Counted from the stretch's first letter, positions 28,384 through 36,936 are shown. The stretch: DNA of 64,000 nt from an uncultured Mycoplasmatota bacterium (GCA_900552335.1 URZL01000002.1:1-64000), one strand, 5' to 3'. Program-made: numbers and translations. Notes: generated from the letters alone by a model not told the origin.

Positions 28384-28602
28384 ATGGCAGAATTTTATAG
28401 AAAAAAGAAAAAAATTTGTCAAATGTGTGCTGGTAAATCTGTAGATTATAAAGATGCAGAAATTATTAAAAAATATGTAAGTGCTGATAAAGGTAAAATT
28501 TTACCTAGAAGAGTAACAGGCGCTTGTTCTAAACATCAAAGACATATTGCTAATGAAGTTAAAAAAGCACGTTTTATGGCAATTTTACCATTCGTAAAAT
28601 AA
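28384..28602 (+). CDS. rpsR: 30S ribosomal protein S18
   Basis: 72 residues with VDYKDAEIIKKYVSADKGKI and a C-terminal HIANEVKKARFMAILPF, both typical of S18. Last gene of the operon; a CQMC pair near the N-terminus suggests the zinc-binding C+ form. Confidence 0.96.
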   Translation: MAEFYRKKKKICQMCAGKSVDYKDAEIIKKYVSADKGKILPRRVTGACSKHQRHIANEVKKARFMAILPFVK

Positions 28603-28625
28603 GGATTATTCCTTATTTTTTTTGA
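28597..28625 (+). terminator. Terminator of the rpsF operon
   Basis: AAATAAGGA / TCCTTATTT stem with a T run, directly at the rpsR stop. Confidence 0.75.
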
Positions 28626-28638
28626 TATAAAAAAAGAT

Positions 28639-29034
28639 TTACTTTTTATTTTTAAGTAAATCCCTAATTTCTTCTAATAATAGAACCTCATTGCTTTTAA
28701 CAGGTTGAATTTTAGGCTGCTCTTTTTCTTTATGTAATTTATTCATAATTTTAACAAAGACAAAAATGCAGAAAGCAACAATTAAAAAATCAACCACATT
28801 TTGAATAAAATTTCCGTAAGATATCACAGCGTCTTTAATTTTGAAAGAAAGAGAAGTAAAATCAAGTCCACCTAAGATAGTTCCTATTATTGGCATTAAA
28901 ATATCATTTACAAGTGAAGAAACGATTTTGCTAAAACTACTACCAATGATAACACCAACAGCTAAATCCAATACATTTCCTTTTGAAATAAACTCTTTAA
29001 ATTCAGTTATAAAATTCTTAATAAATTTTTTCAT
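28639..29034 (-). CDS. mscL: Large-conductance mechanosensitive channel
   Basis: 131 residues from the start at 29034, which follows AAGGAGG. The N-terminal helix and pore helix [30 protein letters not shown] (given here as one family block) match MscL, and the C-terminal helix ends in [16 protein letters not shown]. The channel opens under membrane tension during osmotic downshock. Convergent with rpsR. Confidence 0.95.
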   Translation of the reverse strand: MKKFIKNFITEFKEFISKGNVLDLAVGVIIGSSFSKIVSSLVNDILMPIIGTILGGLDFTSLSFKIKDAVISYGNFIQNVVDFLIVAFCIFVFVKIMNKLHKEKEQPKIQPVKSNEVLLLEEIRDLLKNKK

Positions 29035-29153
29035 ATATTCCTCCTTGAGTATATTATACAATGTTTTACTCTTTTCTTTAGCAAAATTTTTATAAAAAAT
29101 AACTATATTTGTAAAATAATTCTTGAATTTCCATAAAATTGTATTGGTAATAC

Positions 29154-29182
29154 TTGCAAAAAATTTAAAAAATTGTTATACT
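29154..29182 (+). promoter_or_regulatory. rpmE promoter
   Basis: TTGCAA, 17-base spacer, TATACT; predicted start about 29189. Confidence 0.6.
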
Positions 29183-29196
29183 ATACAAGTAAATTT

Positions 29197-29218
29197 CTAT
29201 GACTTATCAAAGTTATGG
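29197..29218 (+). promoter_or_regulatory. Candidate L31 leader hairpin
   Basis: A nine-pair hairpin (CTATGACTT with AAGTTATGG, including G-U pairs) lies right after the predicted transcript start and just ahead of the ribosome-binding site. Autoregulatory L31 leaders are known in Bacillota; whether this is one is inference. Confidence 0.4.
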
Positions 29219-29234
29219 CGAAAGGAGACTTATC

Positions 29235-29447
29235 ATGAAAAAAGGAATTCATCCAAATTACAATGAAACAAAAGTAACTTGTGCATGTGGTAATACTTTT
29301 ACTGTTAAATCTAGTAAAGCAGAATTACACTTAGAAACATGTAATAAATGTCATCCATTTTATACTGGAGAACAAGGAGCAGTTTCTAAAACAGGTAGAG
29401 TAGAAAAATTCAATAAAAAATATGGTTTTGATAAAAAAGCAGCTTAA
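29235..29447 (+). CDS. rpmE: 50S ribosomal protein L31 (zinc form)
   Basis: 70 residues from the ATG at 29235, preceded by [16 protein letters not shown] is the canonical start. CACG and [10 protein letters not shown] give the cysteines of the zinc-containing (C+) L31 type rather than the zinc-free YtiA type. The C-terminus [12 protein letters not shown] is also typical. Confidence 0.96.
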   Translation: MKKGIHPNYNETKVTCACGNTFTVKSSKAELHLETCNKCHPFYTGEQGAVSKTGRVEKFNKKYGFDKKAA

Positions 29448-29468
29448 TTACTGATGTTATTGATTTAG

Positions 29469-29498
29469 AAAGATAGATTTTAAATTTCTATCTTTTTT
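29469..29498 (+). terminator. rpmE terminator
   Basis: AAAGATAGA / TTCTATCTTT stem followed by T residues. Confidence 0.8.
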
Positions 29499-29539
29499 AG
29501 TGTAGAAGTTAGAATGAGAATCAATTGAAGCAAAGGTAC

Positions 29540-29568
29540 TTGAAAAAATTATTGTTATTTTGTATAAT
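29540..29568 (+). promoter_or_regulatory. Promoter of pilin-like gene copy 2
   Basis: TTGAAA, 17-base spacer, TATAAT; predicted start near 29575, giving a 120-base leader. Confidence 0.7.
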
Positions 29569-29580
29569 GGATATAGATAA

Positions 29581-29676
29581 AAAATAGTAATATAGTTTAC
29601 GTGTAGCAGTTAAATTTCATGTTTGCAATATGTAAACGGGGGGGGTATTTTAAAAATACTCTCTTTTTTGTTGCTA
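29581..29676 (+). promoter_or_regulatory. Conserved structured leader with terminator (copy A)
   Basis: This leader is shared with 34130-34225. It starts AAAATAGTAATATAGTTT, folds into an imperfect hairpin (GTTTACG with TGTAAAC as the outer helix, TGT-GCAG with TTGC-ATA inside), runs into a G8 tract at 29638-29645 and then a terminator (GGGGGTATT / AATACTCTC, T6) before GTTGCTATAAAAGG. The two copies differ in the helices while keeping pairing. It looks like a transcription attenuator for the pilin-like gene; the ligand is unknown. Confidence 0.6.
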
Positions 29677-29695
29677 TAAAAGGAAGGAGGAGGTT

Positions 29696-30616
29696 ATGAA
29701 AAGAAAAGGATTTACGCTTATTGAATTACTAGCTGTAATTGTAATATTATCAGTAATTACATTAATTACAGTACCAATGATAACCAGTGTAATAGAAGAA
29801 AGTAAAAAGAAAGCACTTGTATTTAGTGTACAAGGATTAATAGAATCCGCTAATTTATACGCTATCGAAAATGAAGGAGTGCATGAATTTTTATTTGATA
29901 AAGAACATCAAGGAAGTACCATAAAAGGAGAAAGTTTAGATTATAAAGGAAAAATAGAAGGAGAAGGGAAACTCTATATAGATAAAGAAGGAAATACGAG
30001 TATTTGTATTTCGAATGATACCTATTATGTATATAAAAACTATAATAGTGAAATTATCATAGGAGAAAGAAGCAAAGATAATTGTAATATTGAATATGAT
30101 GCTTTAACGAATAAATATGTAGCCTTTTTAGAAAGTACAGGAAGCGGAAGTAATGTATACTCCAAAGATGAAGTCAATAACTTAGTAGATAGTTTAGATA
30201 CTAAAATAACAAATAATACTAGTGAAATAACAAATCTAAAAAGTAATATCGAAGAGTTACAAAATAACTTAAATAATCTATCTAGCGTTGTTAATAATAA
30301 TAAAGAAAAAATAGATAGTTTAAATAGCAAGTTAGTTAATGTAATCGTTAAAAATATATATAAAGAAACAAAATCATATTCAATAGTTAAAGGTGTAAAT
30401 GTGGTGGTATTTGATATTCCACAAATTGATGGGTATAAACCCATTATGTATGTAGCTAATGCTCATGCATGGTATCCTAACATAAGGCCATACGGTAATG
30501 AAAGCTCTCTAATATATGATAATGCAAGTAACATTGGTGTTTATTATTACTTTGATGCAGATTTTACACTTGATGGTGGTAATTTTAGTTGTACAGTATT
30601 ATATATTACTGTTTAA
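29696..30616 (+). CDS. Pilin-like protein with coiled coil and variable head (copy 2)
   Basis: 306 residues. KRKGFTLIELLAVIVILSV is a class III prepilin signal (cleavage expected after Gly5, Phe+1, Glu+5) with the long hydrophobic assembly helix. A conserved pilin-like body (20-150) contains CISNDTYYVYKNYNSEIIIGE. A spacer YSKDEVNNLVDSLDTKI and heptad-like Asn-rich coiled coil (155-215) follow, then a head of about 90 residues ending CTVLYITV. The first 200 residues closely match the gene at 34241, while the head is different. Assembly machinery is not in the window. Probably a surface-exposed minor pilin. Confidence 0.75.
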   Translation: MKRKGFTLIELLAVIVILSVITLITVPMITSVIEESKKKALVFSVQGLIESANLYAIENEGVHEFLFDKEHQGSTIKGESLDYKGKIEGEGKLYIDKEGNTSICISNDTYYVYKNYNSEIIIGERSKDNCNIEYDALTNKYVAFLESTGSGSNVYSKDEVNNLVDSLDTKITNNTSEITNLKSNIEELQNNLNNLSSVVNNNKEKIDSLNSKLVNVIVKNIYKETKSYSIVKGVNVVVFDIPQIDGYKPIMYVANAHAWYPNIRPYGNESSLIYDNASNIGVYYYFDADFTLDGGNFSCTVLYITV

Positions 30617-30628
30617 TGTATATTTTGC

Positions 30629-30672
30629 AATGATAATGTAAGAGAACATTTTATATACATTATCATTTTTTA
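30629..30672 (+). terminator. Terminator after pilin-like gene copy 2
   Basis: Twelve-base stem AATGATAATGTA / TACATTATCATT with a T run. Confidence 0.8.
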
Positions 30673-30754
30673 TTGAAAAGATATCCATAATTTTTTTATC
30701 GTCAAATTTATCTTTATTTATCATTTTATTTTTCCTTTTACTATTTTATTAAAA

Positions 30755-30808
30755 TAAAAAAATAAGGTTTATTAAGCTTAAAAATTTTTAAATAATAAGC
30801 AACCTTAT
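30755..30808 (-). terminator. Terminator of the minus-strand FemAB gene
   Basis: Read on the minus strand, ATAAGGTT and AACCTTAT bracket an inner TTATT / AATAA stem, and the distal arm is followed by seven T residues. Confidence 0.65.
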
Positions 30809-30827
30809 GTATATATTGTGTAGTATT

Positions 30828-32078
30828 TTACTTTATTTTTCTATAGATAGGTAGTAGTTTTTTATAAGAAAAATATAAAAATTTATGAATTACTAAATCA
30901 AATTCTCCAATAAATTCAGTATATTCTCCTCCAAATCTTTTTTTGAATGAGTGGATTCCAAAAATAGGATTGGATTTATCTGGATTTGCTATTCCACTTG
31001 TACCAAAGAAATCTACTATTTTGTAACCTTCTTCATGTGCATCCTTAATAATTTGATAATATAGTAAATAATTAGAATTTAGCTCTCTTAAAATATTGCT
31101 ATTGCCTCCATGAATGGTCCATACTTTATCTCCATATTTTACAGTAATAATAGATGAAAGTATAATATGTTCTTTTTCAATAGTATGAATGAAATCAATT
31201 TCTTTTTTTGTTTTATCAATTTTGTTAATCAAATCTTTTTTAATATTTTCTTGTTTTTCTTTATTTTTATATTTAGGATCATCTAAATTTTTAAGTTCTA
31301 ATTCTAAATATTCCAAATTTTTTTCATAAGTAATAATTAAATCATGAATGTCAACTTCTACAATATATAGATCACTCATATTTTGTTTATTTAAAATGGC
31401 ATAAAAATTTTTATAATATTCCATTGGTGTTAAATGTAGGTGTTCTCTAACGGCTGTATCTTTCATTGTTTCATAAAATTTAGGAATATCTTCTATAGAA
31501 CCTTTATACATATTTAAATGATATTGATTTCCTTTATTTAAAATTTTCCTAGTAGTTGGATGAATATTTTTATAGATATCATCTAAGCTTTTATTAATAT
31601 CTAATCTGAAAGTAAATCTAGGTTGCTCATTTACAAATTCTGTATTAAATCCTTTATGCTTATAACCTAGCATTTCTAAATAATCTACTACTTTTTCATG
31701 AGAATTTCCTAGTACATTTCCATCTTGATCCAAATCATGTAACTTTACATCAGGATCAATTTTTACAAACAAAGCTTTATTTTTTTTAGCAAACTTTTTA
31801 ATATAATTAGTAAATGTATTTAGTAATTTGTAATTACTATAATCCATTATATATCCTCTAGGGCAATAGAAATAGCAGTAATTTCCAATTAATTTTTTTT
31901 TGAGTAATAATGCAGTAGCAACTAATTTATCATTTTCCTTTAATCCAACGTAATAAGGAGTAAAGTTTTTATATTTCATAATTTCACCAAAATAATGACT
32001 TTGCATGAAATGGGATTTATTGCTATTTAAAACGAAATCTTCATACTCATTTATATCTATGTCTGTTATAAATTTCAT
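30828..32078 (-). CDS. FemAB/FemX-type peptidoglycan aminoacyltransferase
   Basis: 416 residues with two GNAT-like halves (FMQSHYFGEIMKYK at the start, CPRGYIMDY, FGTSGI and FKKRFGGEYTEFIGEFD near the end) and a long coiled coil at about 245-300, the tRNA-contacting arm characteristic of Fem proteins. Family members add amino acids from aminoacyl-tRNA to the peptidoglycan stem peptide at the cytoplasmic membrane face. Divergently transcribed from the second copy at 32188. Which residue it adds cannot be told from sequence. Confidence 0.88.
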   Translation of the reverse strand: MKFITDIDINEYEDFVLNSNKSHFMQSHYFGEIMKYKNFTPYYVGLKENDKLVATALLLKKKLIGNYCYFYCPRGYIMDYSNYKLLNTFTNYIKKFAKKNKALFVKIDPDVKLHDLDQDGNVLGNSHEKVVDYLEMLGYKHKGFNTEFVNEQPRFTFRLDINKSLDDIYKNIHPTTRKILNKGNQYHLNMYKGSIEDIPKFYETMKDTAVREHLHLTPMEYYKNFYAILNKQNMSDLYIVEVDIHDLIITYEKNLEYLELELKNLDDPKYKNKEKQENIKKDLINKIDKTKKEIDFIHTIEKEHIILSSIITVKYGDKVWTIHGGNSNILRELNSNYLLYYQIIKDAHEEGYKIVDFFGTSGIANPDKSNPIFGIHSFKKRFGGEYTEFIGEFDLVIHKFLYFSYKKLLPIYRKIK

Positions 32079-32187
32079 TATGAACCTCTTTTCTATCTTT
32101 TTTAAGTATATCCTTTATTTAAAGAATAGTCAAATGATTCTCTTTTAAAAAAATGTAATTTATAGTATACTAATTATGGGTGATAAT

Positions 32188-33453
32188 ATGATAGAAAAAT
32201 TAACGCCGGAAGAATTTAATGAATTTTCTAAAAACAGTAATCAAGGTACTTTTTTTCAATCTTCTTATTGGGGAGAATTAAAATCTTTTACAGGTTGGAC
32301 TCACCATATGGTTGGGTTAAAAAAAGATAATAAAGTAGTAGCAGCAACTCTTTTATTAGGAAAAAAAATTCCGTTACTTGGAAAATATATTTATTATGCA
32401 CCAAGAGGTTTTTTGATAGATTATCATGATAATGAACTTTTAGAATTGTTTGTTTCTAGTATGAAACAATATATCAAAAAAAATAAAGGAATTTTTATTA
32501 AAATTAATCCTTATGTAGAGTACCGAAAAAGGGATATTAATGGCGATATTATGAATGATGAAACAAATCAAAGTATTATCGATAAATTGATTGATTTAGG
32601 TTTTGTTCATAATGGTTTTACTATTAATTATGGAATTGATTTAGAACCAAGATGGATTTCTGTTTTAGATTTAAAAGGAAAAACAGAAGAAGACATTTTA
32701 TCTAATATGAGACAATCGACTAGATGGAGAGTGAATAATTCCTATAAACATGGTTTAGAATTAAATGAAATAGATGAATCTAGATTACCTGAATTTAAAA
32801 AGTTGATGGAACATACAGGGGAAAGAAGAGGGTTTATTGATCGACCTTTATCTTATTATCAAAAAATGTATGAAGCATTTAAAAAAGATGATAATATTAA
32901 AATTATGCTTGTCGATCTTAATATCGAAGATTATTTAACAAACTTAAAAAATCAGAAAAATGAATTAATGCTTAAAATAGCAGAAGTTAAAACAAAAAAT
33001 ATGACAACGCGTAATCAAAATTATTTAAATGAGTTACAAACTCAATTGAAATCATTAGATGAAAGAATTGAAATGTTGTACATTTTACTAGAAACAAAGG
33101 GTAAAGTAATTACAGTAGCGGGTGGTTTATTTATGACATTTGGAAAACAAGTAATTTCTTTATTTGGTGCTTCTTATCAGGAGTATATGAAATTTAATGG
33201 TCAATATTTTTTAAATTTTAAAATGATAAAATATGCTTTAAATAATGGTTTTGAAAAATATAATTTTTACGGAATAACTGGCGAATTTAATGAAGATTCT
33301 CCAATGTTTGGATTATTTGATTTTAAAAGAGGATTTAATGCTGAAGTAGTTGAATTAATAGGAGAATTTACTTTAGTTACTAGAAAACTTAGTTATAAAG
33401 TTTATAGATTAATGTTGAAAATATATCATAAATTAAAGAAAAGAGGAAAATAA
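32188..33453 (+). CDS. FemAB/FemX-type peptidoglycan aminoacyltransferase
   Basis: 421 residues from the ATG at 32188, which follows GGGTGA; an in-frame ATG at 32176 lacks a site. It has the same layout as its divergent neighbour: FFQSSYWGELKSF, APRGFLIDY, a coiled-coil arm around 255-300, and FYGITGEF then FKRGFNAEVVELIGEF. Two non-identical copies suggest sequential addition to a cross-bridge. The stop shares one base with the rpiB start. Confidence 0.88.
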   Translation: MIEKLTPEEFNEFSKNSNQGTFFQSSYWGELKSFTGWTHHMVGLKKDNKVVAATLLLGKKIPLLGKYIYYAPRGFLIDYHDNELLELFVSSMKQYIKKNKGIFIKINPYVEYRKRDINGDIMNDETNQSIIDKLIDLGFVHNGFTINYGIDLEPRWISVLDLKGKTEEDILSNMRQSTRWRVNNSYKHGLELNEIDESRLPEFKKLMEHTGERRGFIDRPLSYYQKMYEAFKKDDNIKIMLVDLNIEDYLTNLKNQKNELMLKIAEVKTKNMTTRNQNYLNELQTQLKSLDERIEMLYILLETKGKVITVAGGLFMTFGKQVISLFGASYQEYMKFNGQYFLNFKMIKYALNNGFEKYNFYGITGEFNEDSPMFGLFDFKRGFNAEVVELIGEFTLVTRKLSYKVYRLMLKIYHKLKKRGK

Positions 33454-33893
33454 TGATAGGTATTGGTAGTGATCATGCAGGTTATGAATTAAAAGAAAAA
33501 ATAAAAAAATATTTAAATGAACTTGATTATCAAGTGATTGATTATGGAACAATGGTTAATACTTCTGTTGATTATCCTGATTATGCTTTTAAAGTGGGAG
33601 AAAGTATTGCTTCTAAGGGGATTCAACTAGGTATTTTAGTTTGCAAAACAGGTATTGGCATGAGTATAGCTTGTAATAAAGTAAAAGGGGTTAGATGCGC
33701 CAAAGTTGATAACGTAGAAGAAGCTTATTTAACAAGATTTCACAACAATAGTAATGTTTTAGCGATTTCTTCTATGAATCCAAATGCTCTTGAAATTGTT
33801 AAGACATTTCTAGAAACAAAATTTTCTAATGAGGAAAGACATGTTCGTAGAATTAATAAAATAAGTGAGTACGAGGAAAAGCATGAATATTAA
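33453..33893 (+). CDS. rpiB: Ribose-5-phosphate isomerase B
   Basis: 146 residues of the RpiB/LacAB family: GSDHAGYELK at the start, the catalytic cysteine in LVCKTGIGMSIACNK (most relatives have CGTGIGMS), and HNNSNVLAIS. It interconverts ribose-5-phosphate and ribulose-5-phosphate. The stop-start overlap TAATG couples it to the FemAB gene. Confidence 0.93.
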   Translation: MIGIGSDHAGYELKEKIKKYLNELDYQVIDYGTMVNTSVDYPDYAFKVGESIASKGIQLGILVCKTGIGMSIACNKVKGVRCAKVDNVEEAYLTRFHNNSNVLAISSMNPNALEIVKTFLETKFSNEERHVRRINKISEYEEKHEY

Positions 33894-34080
33894 AGTTATT
33901 TTGTATTGCCTTGTTGTTCCATTATCAATATGGTCCATTAGCAGTATTAATTTTAATAATGTTTTTAAAAAGAATAGCTACTATTCTTCTCGTTTTTTAT
34001 ATTTGTTTTTATCTTTAGGGTTATCATATTTAGTGGTAAACTTCTTCTATGATTTTTTTGTTAATTTTAAATTTATTTGA
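33883..34080 (+). CDS. DUF1146 family membrane protein (YwzB-like)
   Basis: 65 residues from the ATG at 33883, after GAGG and overlapping the rpiB 3' end. Two hydrophobic helices enclose SSRFLYLFLSLGLSYLVVNFFYDFF, the DUF1146 pattern. In B. subtilis ywzB lies upstream of ywmB-murAA-spoIID; here the pilin-like gene occupies the place between ywzB and spoIID. Confidence 0.75.
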   Translation: MNIKVILYCLVVPLSIWSISSINFNNVFKKNSYYSSRFLYLFLSLGLSYLVVNFFYDFFVNFKFI

Positions 34081-34087
34081 AAATAAA

Positions 34088-34116
34088 TTGAATGTTAATG
34101 AAAATTTTGATAAGAT
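34088..34116 (+). promoter_or_regulatory. Promoter of pilin-like gene copy 3
   Basis: TTGAAT, 17-base spacer, TAAGAT, just ahead of the conserved leader. Confidence 0.6.
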
Positions 34117-34129
34117 AGATGTGTAAATA

Positions 34130-34225
34130 AAAATAGTAATATAGTTTGTAGATAGTGAATTTTTGTTGTTTGCTATATGTAAATGGGGGGTATTTTAAAT
34201 ACCTCTTTTTTTGTTGCTATAAAAT
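34130..34225 (+). promoter_or_regulatory. Conserved structured leader with terminator (copy B)
   Basis: The second copy of the leader seen at 29581. The outer helix is GTTTGTA with TGTAAAT, the inner helix ATAGTGAA with TTTGCTAT, then a G6 tract at 34185-34190 and a terminator (GGGGTATT / AATACCTC, T7) followed by GTTGCTATAAAATAGG. Substitutions relative to copy A keep base pairing, which argues for a functional RNA fold. Confidence 0.6.
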
Positions 34226-34240
34226 AGGAAGGAAGATTGT

Positions 34241-35209
34241 ATGAAAGAAAAAGGATTTACGCTTATTGAATTATTAGCTGTAATAGTAATATTATCAGTG
34301 GTTACCTTAATCACAATACCCATGATAACAAATGTAATCGAAGAAAGTAAAAAGAAAGCACTAGCGTCTAGTGTAGAGGGATTAGTAGAATCTGCCAATT
34401 TGTATGCGATAGAAAAGGATGGAGTCTATGAATTTTTATTTGATCAAGAACATCAAGGAAGTACCATAAAAGGAGAACAATTAGATTATAGAGGAAATAT
34501 AGATGGAGAAGGAAAACTCTATTTAGATAAGGAAGGAAATATCAGCGTTTGTATCTCAAATGATACTTATTATGTATATAAAAACTATAATAGTGGAATT
34601 ATCGTAGGAAATAAAAAAGCTGGAAATTGTATCATAGGATTTGATGCTTTAACAAATAAATATGTAGCAATGTTAGATAATGGAACAGGGAATGTTAGTA
34701 ATGTATATTCCAAAGATGAAGTAAATAACCTAGTAAATGAAAAAGCAACAGAATTAAATAATAAAATAACAAACAATACAAATGAAATAACAAGTATCAA
34801 AAGTAATATAGAAGAGTTACAAAATAATTTAAATAACTATGCTTTACAAAGTGAATTAGAAAAAACAAATAGTAACTTAAATAATTTATCTGGTATAGCA
34901 AGTAGTAATCAATCGAATATAACAACAATTCAAAGTCAACTATCTAGCATGAATACTAATTTAATGTCAAAAATTAAATATGTACAGGTTGTCGCTCAAA
35001 GCAACGGATCTATAACATACACTTTACCATCTAATGGGTATGTAGCAATATCAAATCGTCCCAAAATTGACGGAACATTCTTATTTGCTTTAATATGGAC
35101 ATGGTCTTCAGCAAGTGGTGCATTCAATCTTTCTGCAGATGGGGCTTATATATATGGAACTCCAGGAGCAACCATAGATAATGTTAGCATAAGATATTAT
35201 TATTACTAG
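34241..35209 (+). CDS. Pilin-like protein with coiled coil and variable head (copy 3)
   Basis: 322 residues. KEKGFTLIELLAVIVILSV is a class III prepilin leader and helix. The body up to about residue 150 is nearly colinear with the copy at 29696. The coiled coil is longer and contains LQSELEKTNSNLNNLSG, shared with the truncated gene at the left edge. The head (about 245-322) is Gly/Ser/Thr/Tyr-rich and ends IRYYYY, unrelated by eye to the other heads. Heads of this kind recall phage tail-fibre tips; that resemblance is an impression, not a match. Confidence 0.75.
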   Translation: MKEKGFTLIELLAVIVILSVVTLITIPMITNVIEESKKKALASSVEGLVESANLYAIEKDGVYEFLFDQEHQGSTIKGEQLDYRGNIDGEGKLYLDKEGNISVCISNDTYYVYKNYNSGIIVGNKKAGNCIIGFDALTNKYVAMLDNGTGNVSNVYSKDEVNNLVNEKATELNNKITNNTNEITSIKSNIEELQNNLNNYALQSELEKTNSNLNNLSGIASSNQSNITTIQSQLSSMNTNLMSKIKYVQVVAQSNGSITYTLPSNGYVAISNRPKIDGTFLFALIWTWSSASGAFNLSADGAYIYGTPGATIDNVSIRYYYY

Positions 35210-35259
35210 AATTAATAATTTTTAATAATTAAAATTGTTATAAAATGAATGATGATAAG

Positions 35260-35289
35260 AAAAAGGAATATAAAAATATTCTTTTTTTT
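35260..35289 (+). terminator. Terminator after pilin-like gene copy 3
   Basis: GGAATAT / ATATTC hairpin with a T8 run. Confidence 0.7.
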
Positions 35290-35337
35290 GACAAATATTT
35301 TAAAAATAAATGATTACAATATAATTGGGATGATTAT

Positions 35338-36255
35338 ATGAAAAAGATATTATTTATAGTGAGTATAATTTTATTTATTCCTTATGTTGTAGTAACTTTA
35401 TTTATTAAAGAAGATACCACACATATGAAATTTATTTTTGAAGAAGATCAAAAGGTAAGAATCAAACAAACAGAATCAGATTATGTTATAGAAATTCCGT
35501 TGGAGGAATATGTAATGGGTGTGTTAGCTGGTGAGATGCCTATTTCATTTGAAGAAGAAGCATTAAAAGCCCAAGCAGTAGCCGCTCGTAGTTATGTATT
35601 AAAAAAAATTGAACAAAATCATAAAAAAGATTACGATGTAGTAGATACTGTTATGAATCAAGTTTACTTAGATGAAGAATCGTTAAAAAATAAATGGAAA
35701 GATACTTATGATGAAAAAATGAGTAAAATAAAAAAAGTGGTTGCTGATACAAAAGGGGAATATCTAACCTATAATGGTGATGTAATAGAAGCTTTCTTTT
35801 TTTCAACTAGTACCGGATATACAGAAAACTGTGAAGAAGTGTTTGTAGAGGCTTTGCCTTATCTAAGAAGTGTCGAGTCTCACTATGATGAAATTTCCCC
35901 AGTATATGAAACGACCAAAAAATTGTCGTTACAAGAATTTTATCAAAAACTAAATTTGGATTATTCTAATCAAGTGAACATTGAAATTATAAAAACGACT
36001 TCAACTGGAAGAATAAAACAACTCAAAATCAATGAACATGAATTTACAGGAAATGAAATTGCAAATAAACTACAATTACGATCTACTTATTTCGAAATTA
36101 ATCAACAAGATGATGAAATAATCATTCACAACAAAGGATATGGTCATGGTGTTGGAATGAGTCAATATGGTGCGAATGGAATGGCTAAAGAAGGATACAC
36201 TTATGATGAAATTTTAAAACATTATTATACAAATGTAGAAATTTCAAAAATTTAA
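35338..36255 (+). CDS. spoIID: Stage II sporulation protein D (lytic transglycosylase)
   Basis: 305 residues with an N-terminal membrane anchor (ILFIVSIILFIPYVVVTLF), then YVMGVLAGEMP with the catalytic Glu, AVAARSYVLKK, and the C-terminal HGVGMSQYGANGMAKEGY. SpoIID degrades peptidoglycan during engulfment with SpoIIM and SpoIIP. A weak sigma-E-like element (AAATATT, about 13 bases, ATTACAAT) lies upstream at about 35294-35320. It is followed by spoIIQ, spoIIID and mbl, as in many sporulators. Confidence 0.95.
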   Translation: MKKILFIVSIILFIPYVVVTLFIKEDTTHMKFIFEEDQKVRIKQTESDYVIEIPLEEYVMGVLAGEMPISFEEEALKAQAVAARSYVLKKIEQNHKKDYDVVDTVMNQVYLDEESLKNKWKDTYDEKMSKIKKVVADTKGEYLTYNGDVIEAFFFSTSTGYTENCEEVFVEALPYLRSVESHYDEISPVYETTKKLSLQEFYQKLNLDYSNQVNIEIIKTTSTGRIKQLKINEHEFTGNEIANKLQLRSTYFEINQQDDEIIIHNKGYGHGVGMSQYGANGMAKEGYTYDEILKHYYTNVEISKI

Positions 36256-36309
36256 AAAAAATAGTATATTACCATTAATTTTGTTCAAACTTTAAATGAG
36301 GTGAACAAA

Positions 36310-36936
36310 ATGGAAAGAAGATTAAAAAAAAGTGTTTTATATAGTGTAGCAGCTATAGTATTTCTATTCATGATTGGTATGATTTACTGGATAGAAAGTT
36401 CGATTCTAAAAAATAGTAGAAAAGAGGAAGATATTGTTTATGTTACAAAAACAATATTAGATGATGTAGTACCTGTAGTAGGAGATAGTTCTAAAATTAT
36501 CAAACCATATGTAAATGAAGAGGTTCAAGTATATAAAAGTTTTTATTCAAAAGATGGAAAAGAAGAAGATCAAAAAAATGCTATTGTAGAATATAATGGT
36601 ACTTATTTACAAAGTAGTGGAATTTGTTATAGTGCAAATCAAAAGTTTGATGTAGTAGCAATTATGGATGGAACTGTTATTGATGTAAAAGAAGATGAAT
36701 TATTAGGAAAAATCATTGAAATTAGACATAGTAATGACATGATTAGCAGTTATCAAGGACTTAGTGAAGTGAGTGTAGAAAAAGATATGAATGTTAAAAG
36801 TGGCGATATGATTGGAGTAAGTGGAACTTCTAATTTATTTCAAGGCGCAGAAAGTTATTTATATTTTGAACTTGCTGTAGGTGGTAAACTAGTAAATCCA
36901 ATGGATTATTATGATAAAACATTAGGTGAAATCTAG
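36310..36936 (+). CDS. spoIIQ: Stage II sporulation protein Q-like (degenerate LytM)
   Basis: 208 residues from the ATG at 36310, six bases after GAGGTG. One N-terminal transmembrane helix (residues about 9-28) leads to an M23/LytM-type domain. The zinc-site histidines are missing: the usual HxGxD region reads YLQSSGICYS and the terminal LHFE reads YLYFELAVG. B. subtilis SpoIIQ is also catalytically dead, whereas clostridial forms keep zinc ligands, so this copy follows the Bacillus pattern. It forms the forespore half of the SpoIIQ-SpoIIIAH channel. Confidence 0.85.
   Translation: MERRLKKSVLYSVAAIVFLFMIGMIYWIESSILKNSRKEEDIVYVTKTILDDVVPVVGDSSKIIKPYVNEEVQVYKSFYSKDGKEEDQKNAIVEYNGTYLQSSGICYSANQKFDVVAIMDGTVIDVKEDELLGKIIEIRHSNDMISSYQGLSEVSVEKDMNVKSGDMIGVSGTSNLFQGAESYLYFELAVGGKLVNPMDYYDKTLGEI

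Noticed and set aside
29581..29676. Known c-di-GMP-I or -II riboswitch
   Set aside because: The characteristic conserved sequences of those classes were not seen; only a novel or unrecognised attenuator is proposed.
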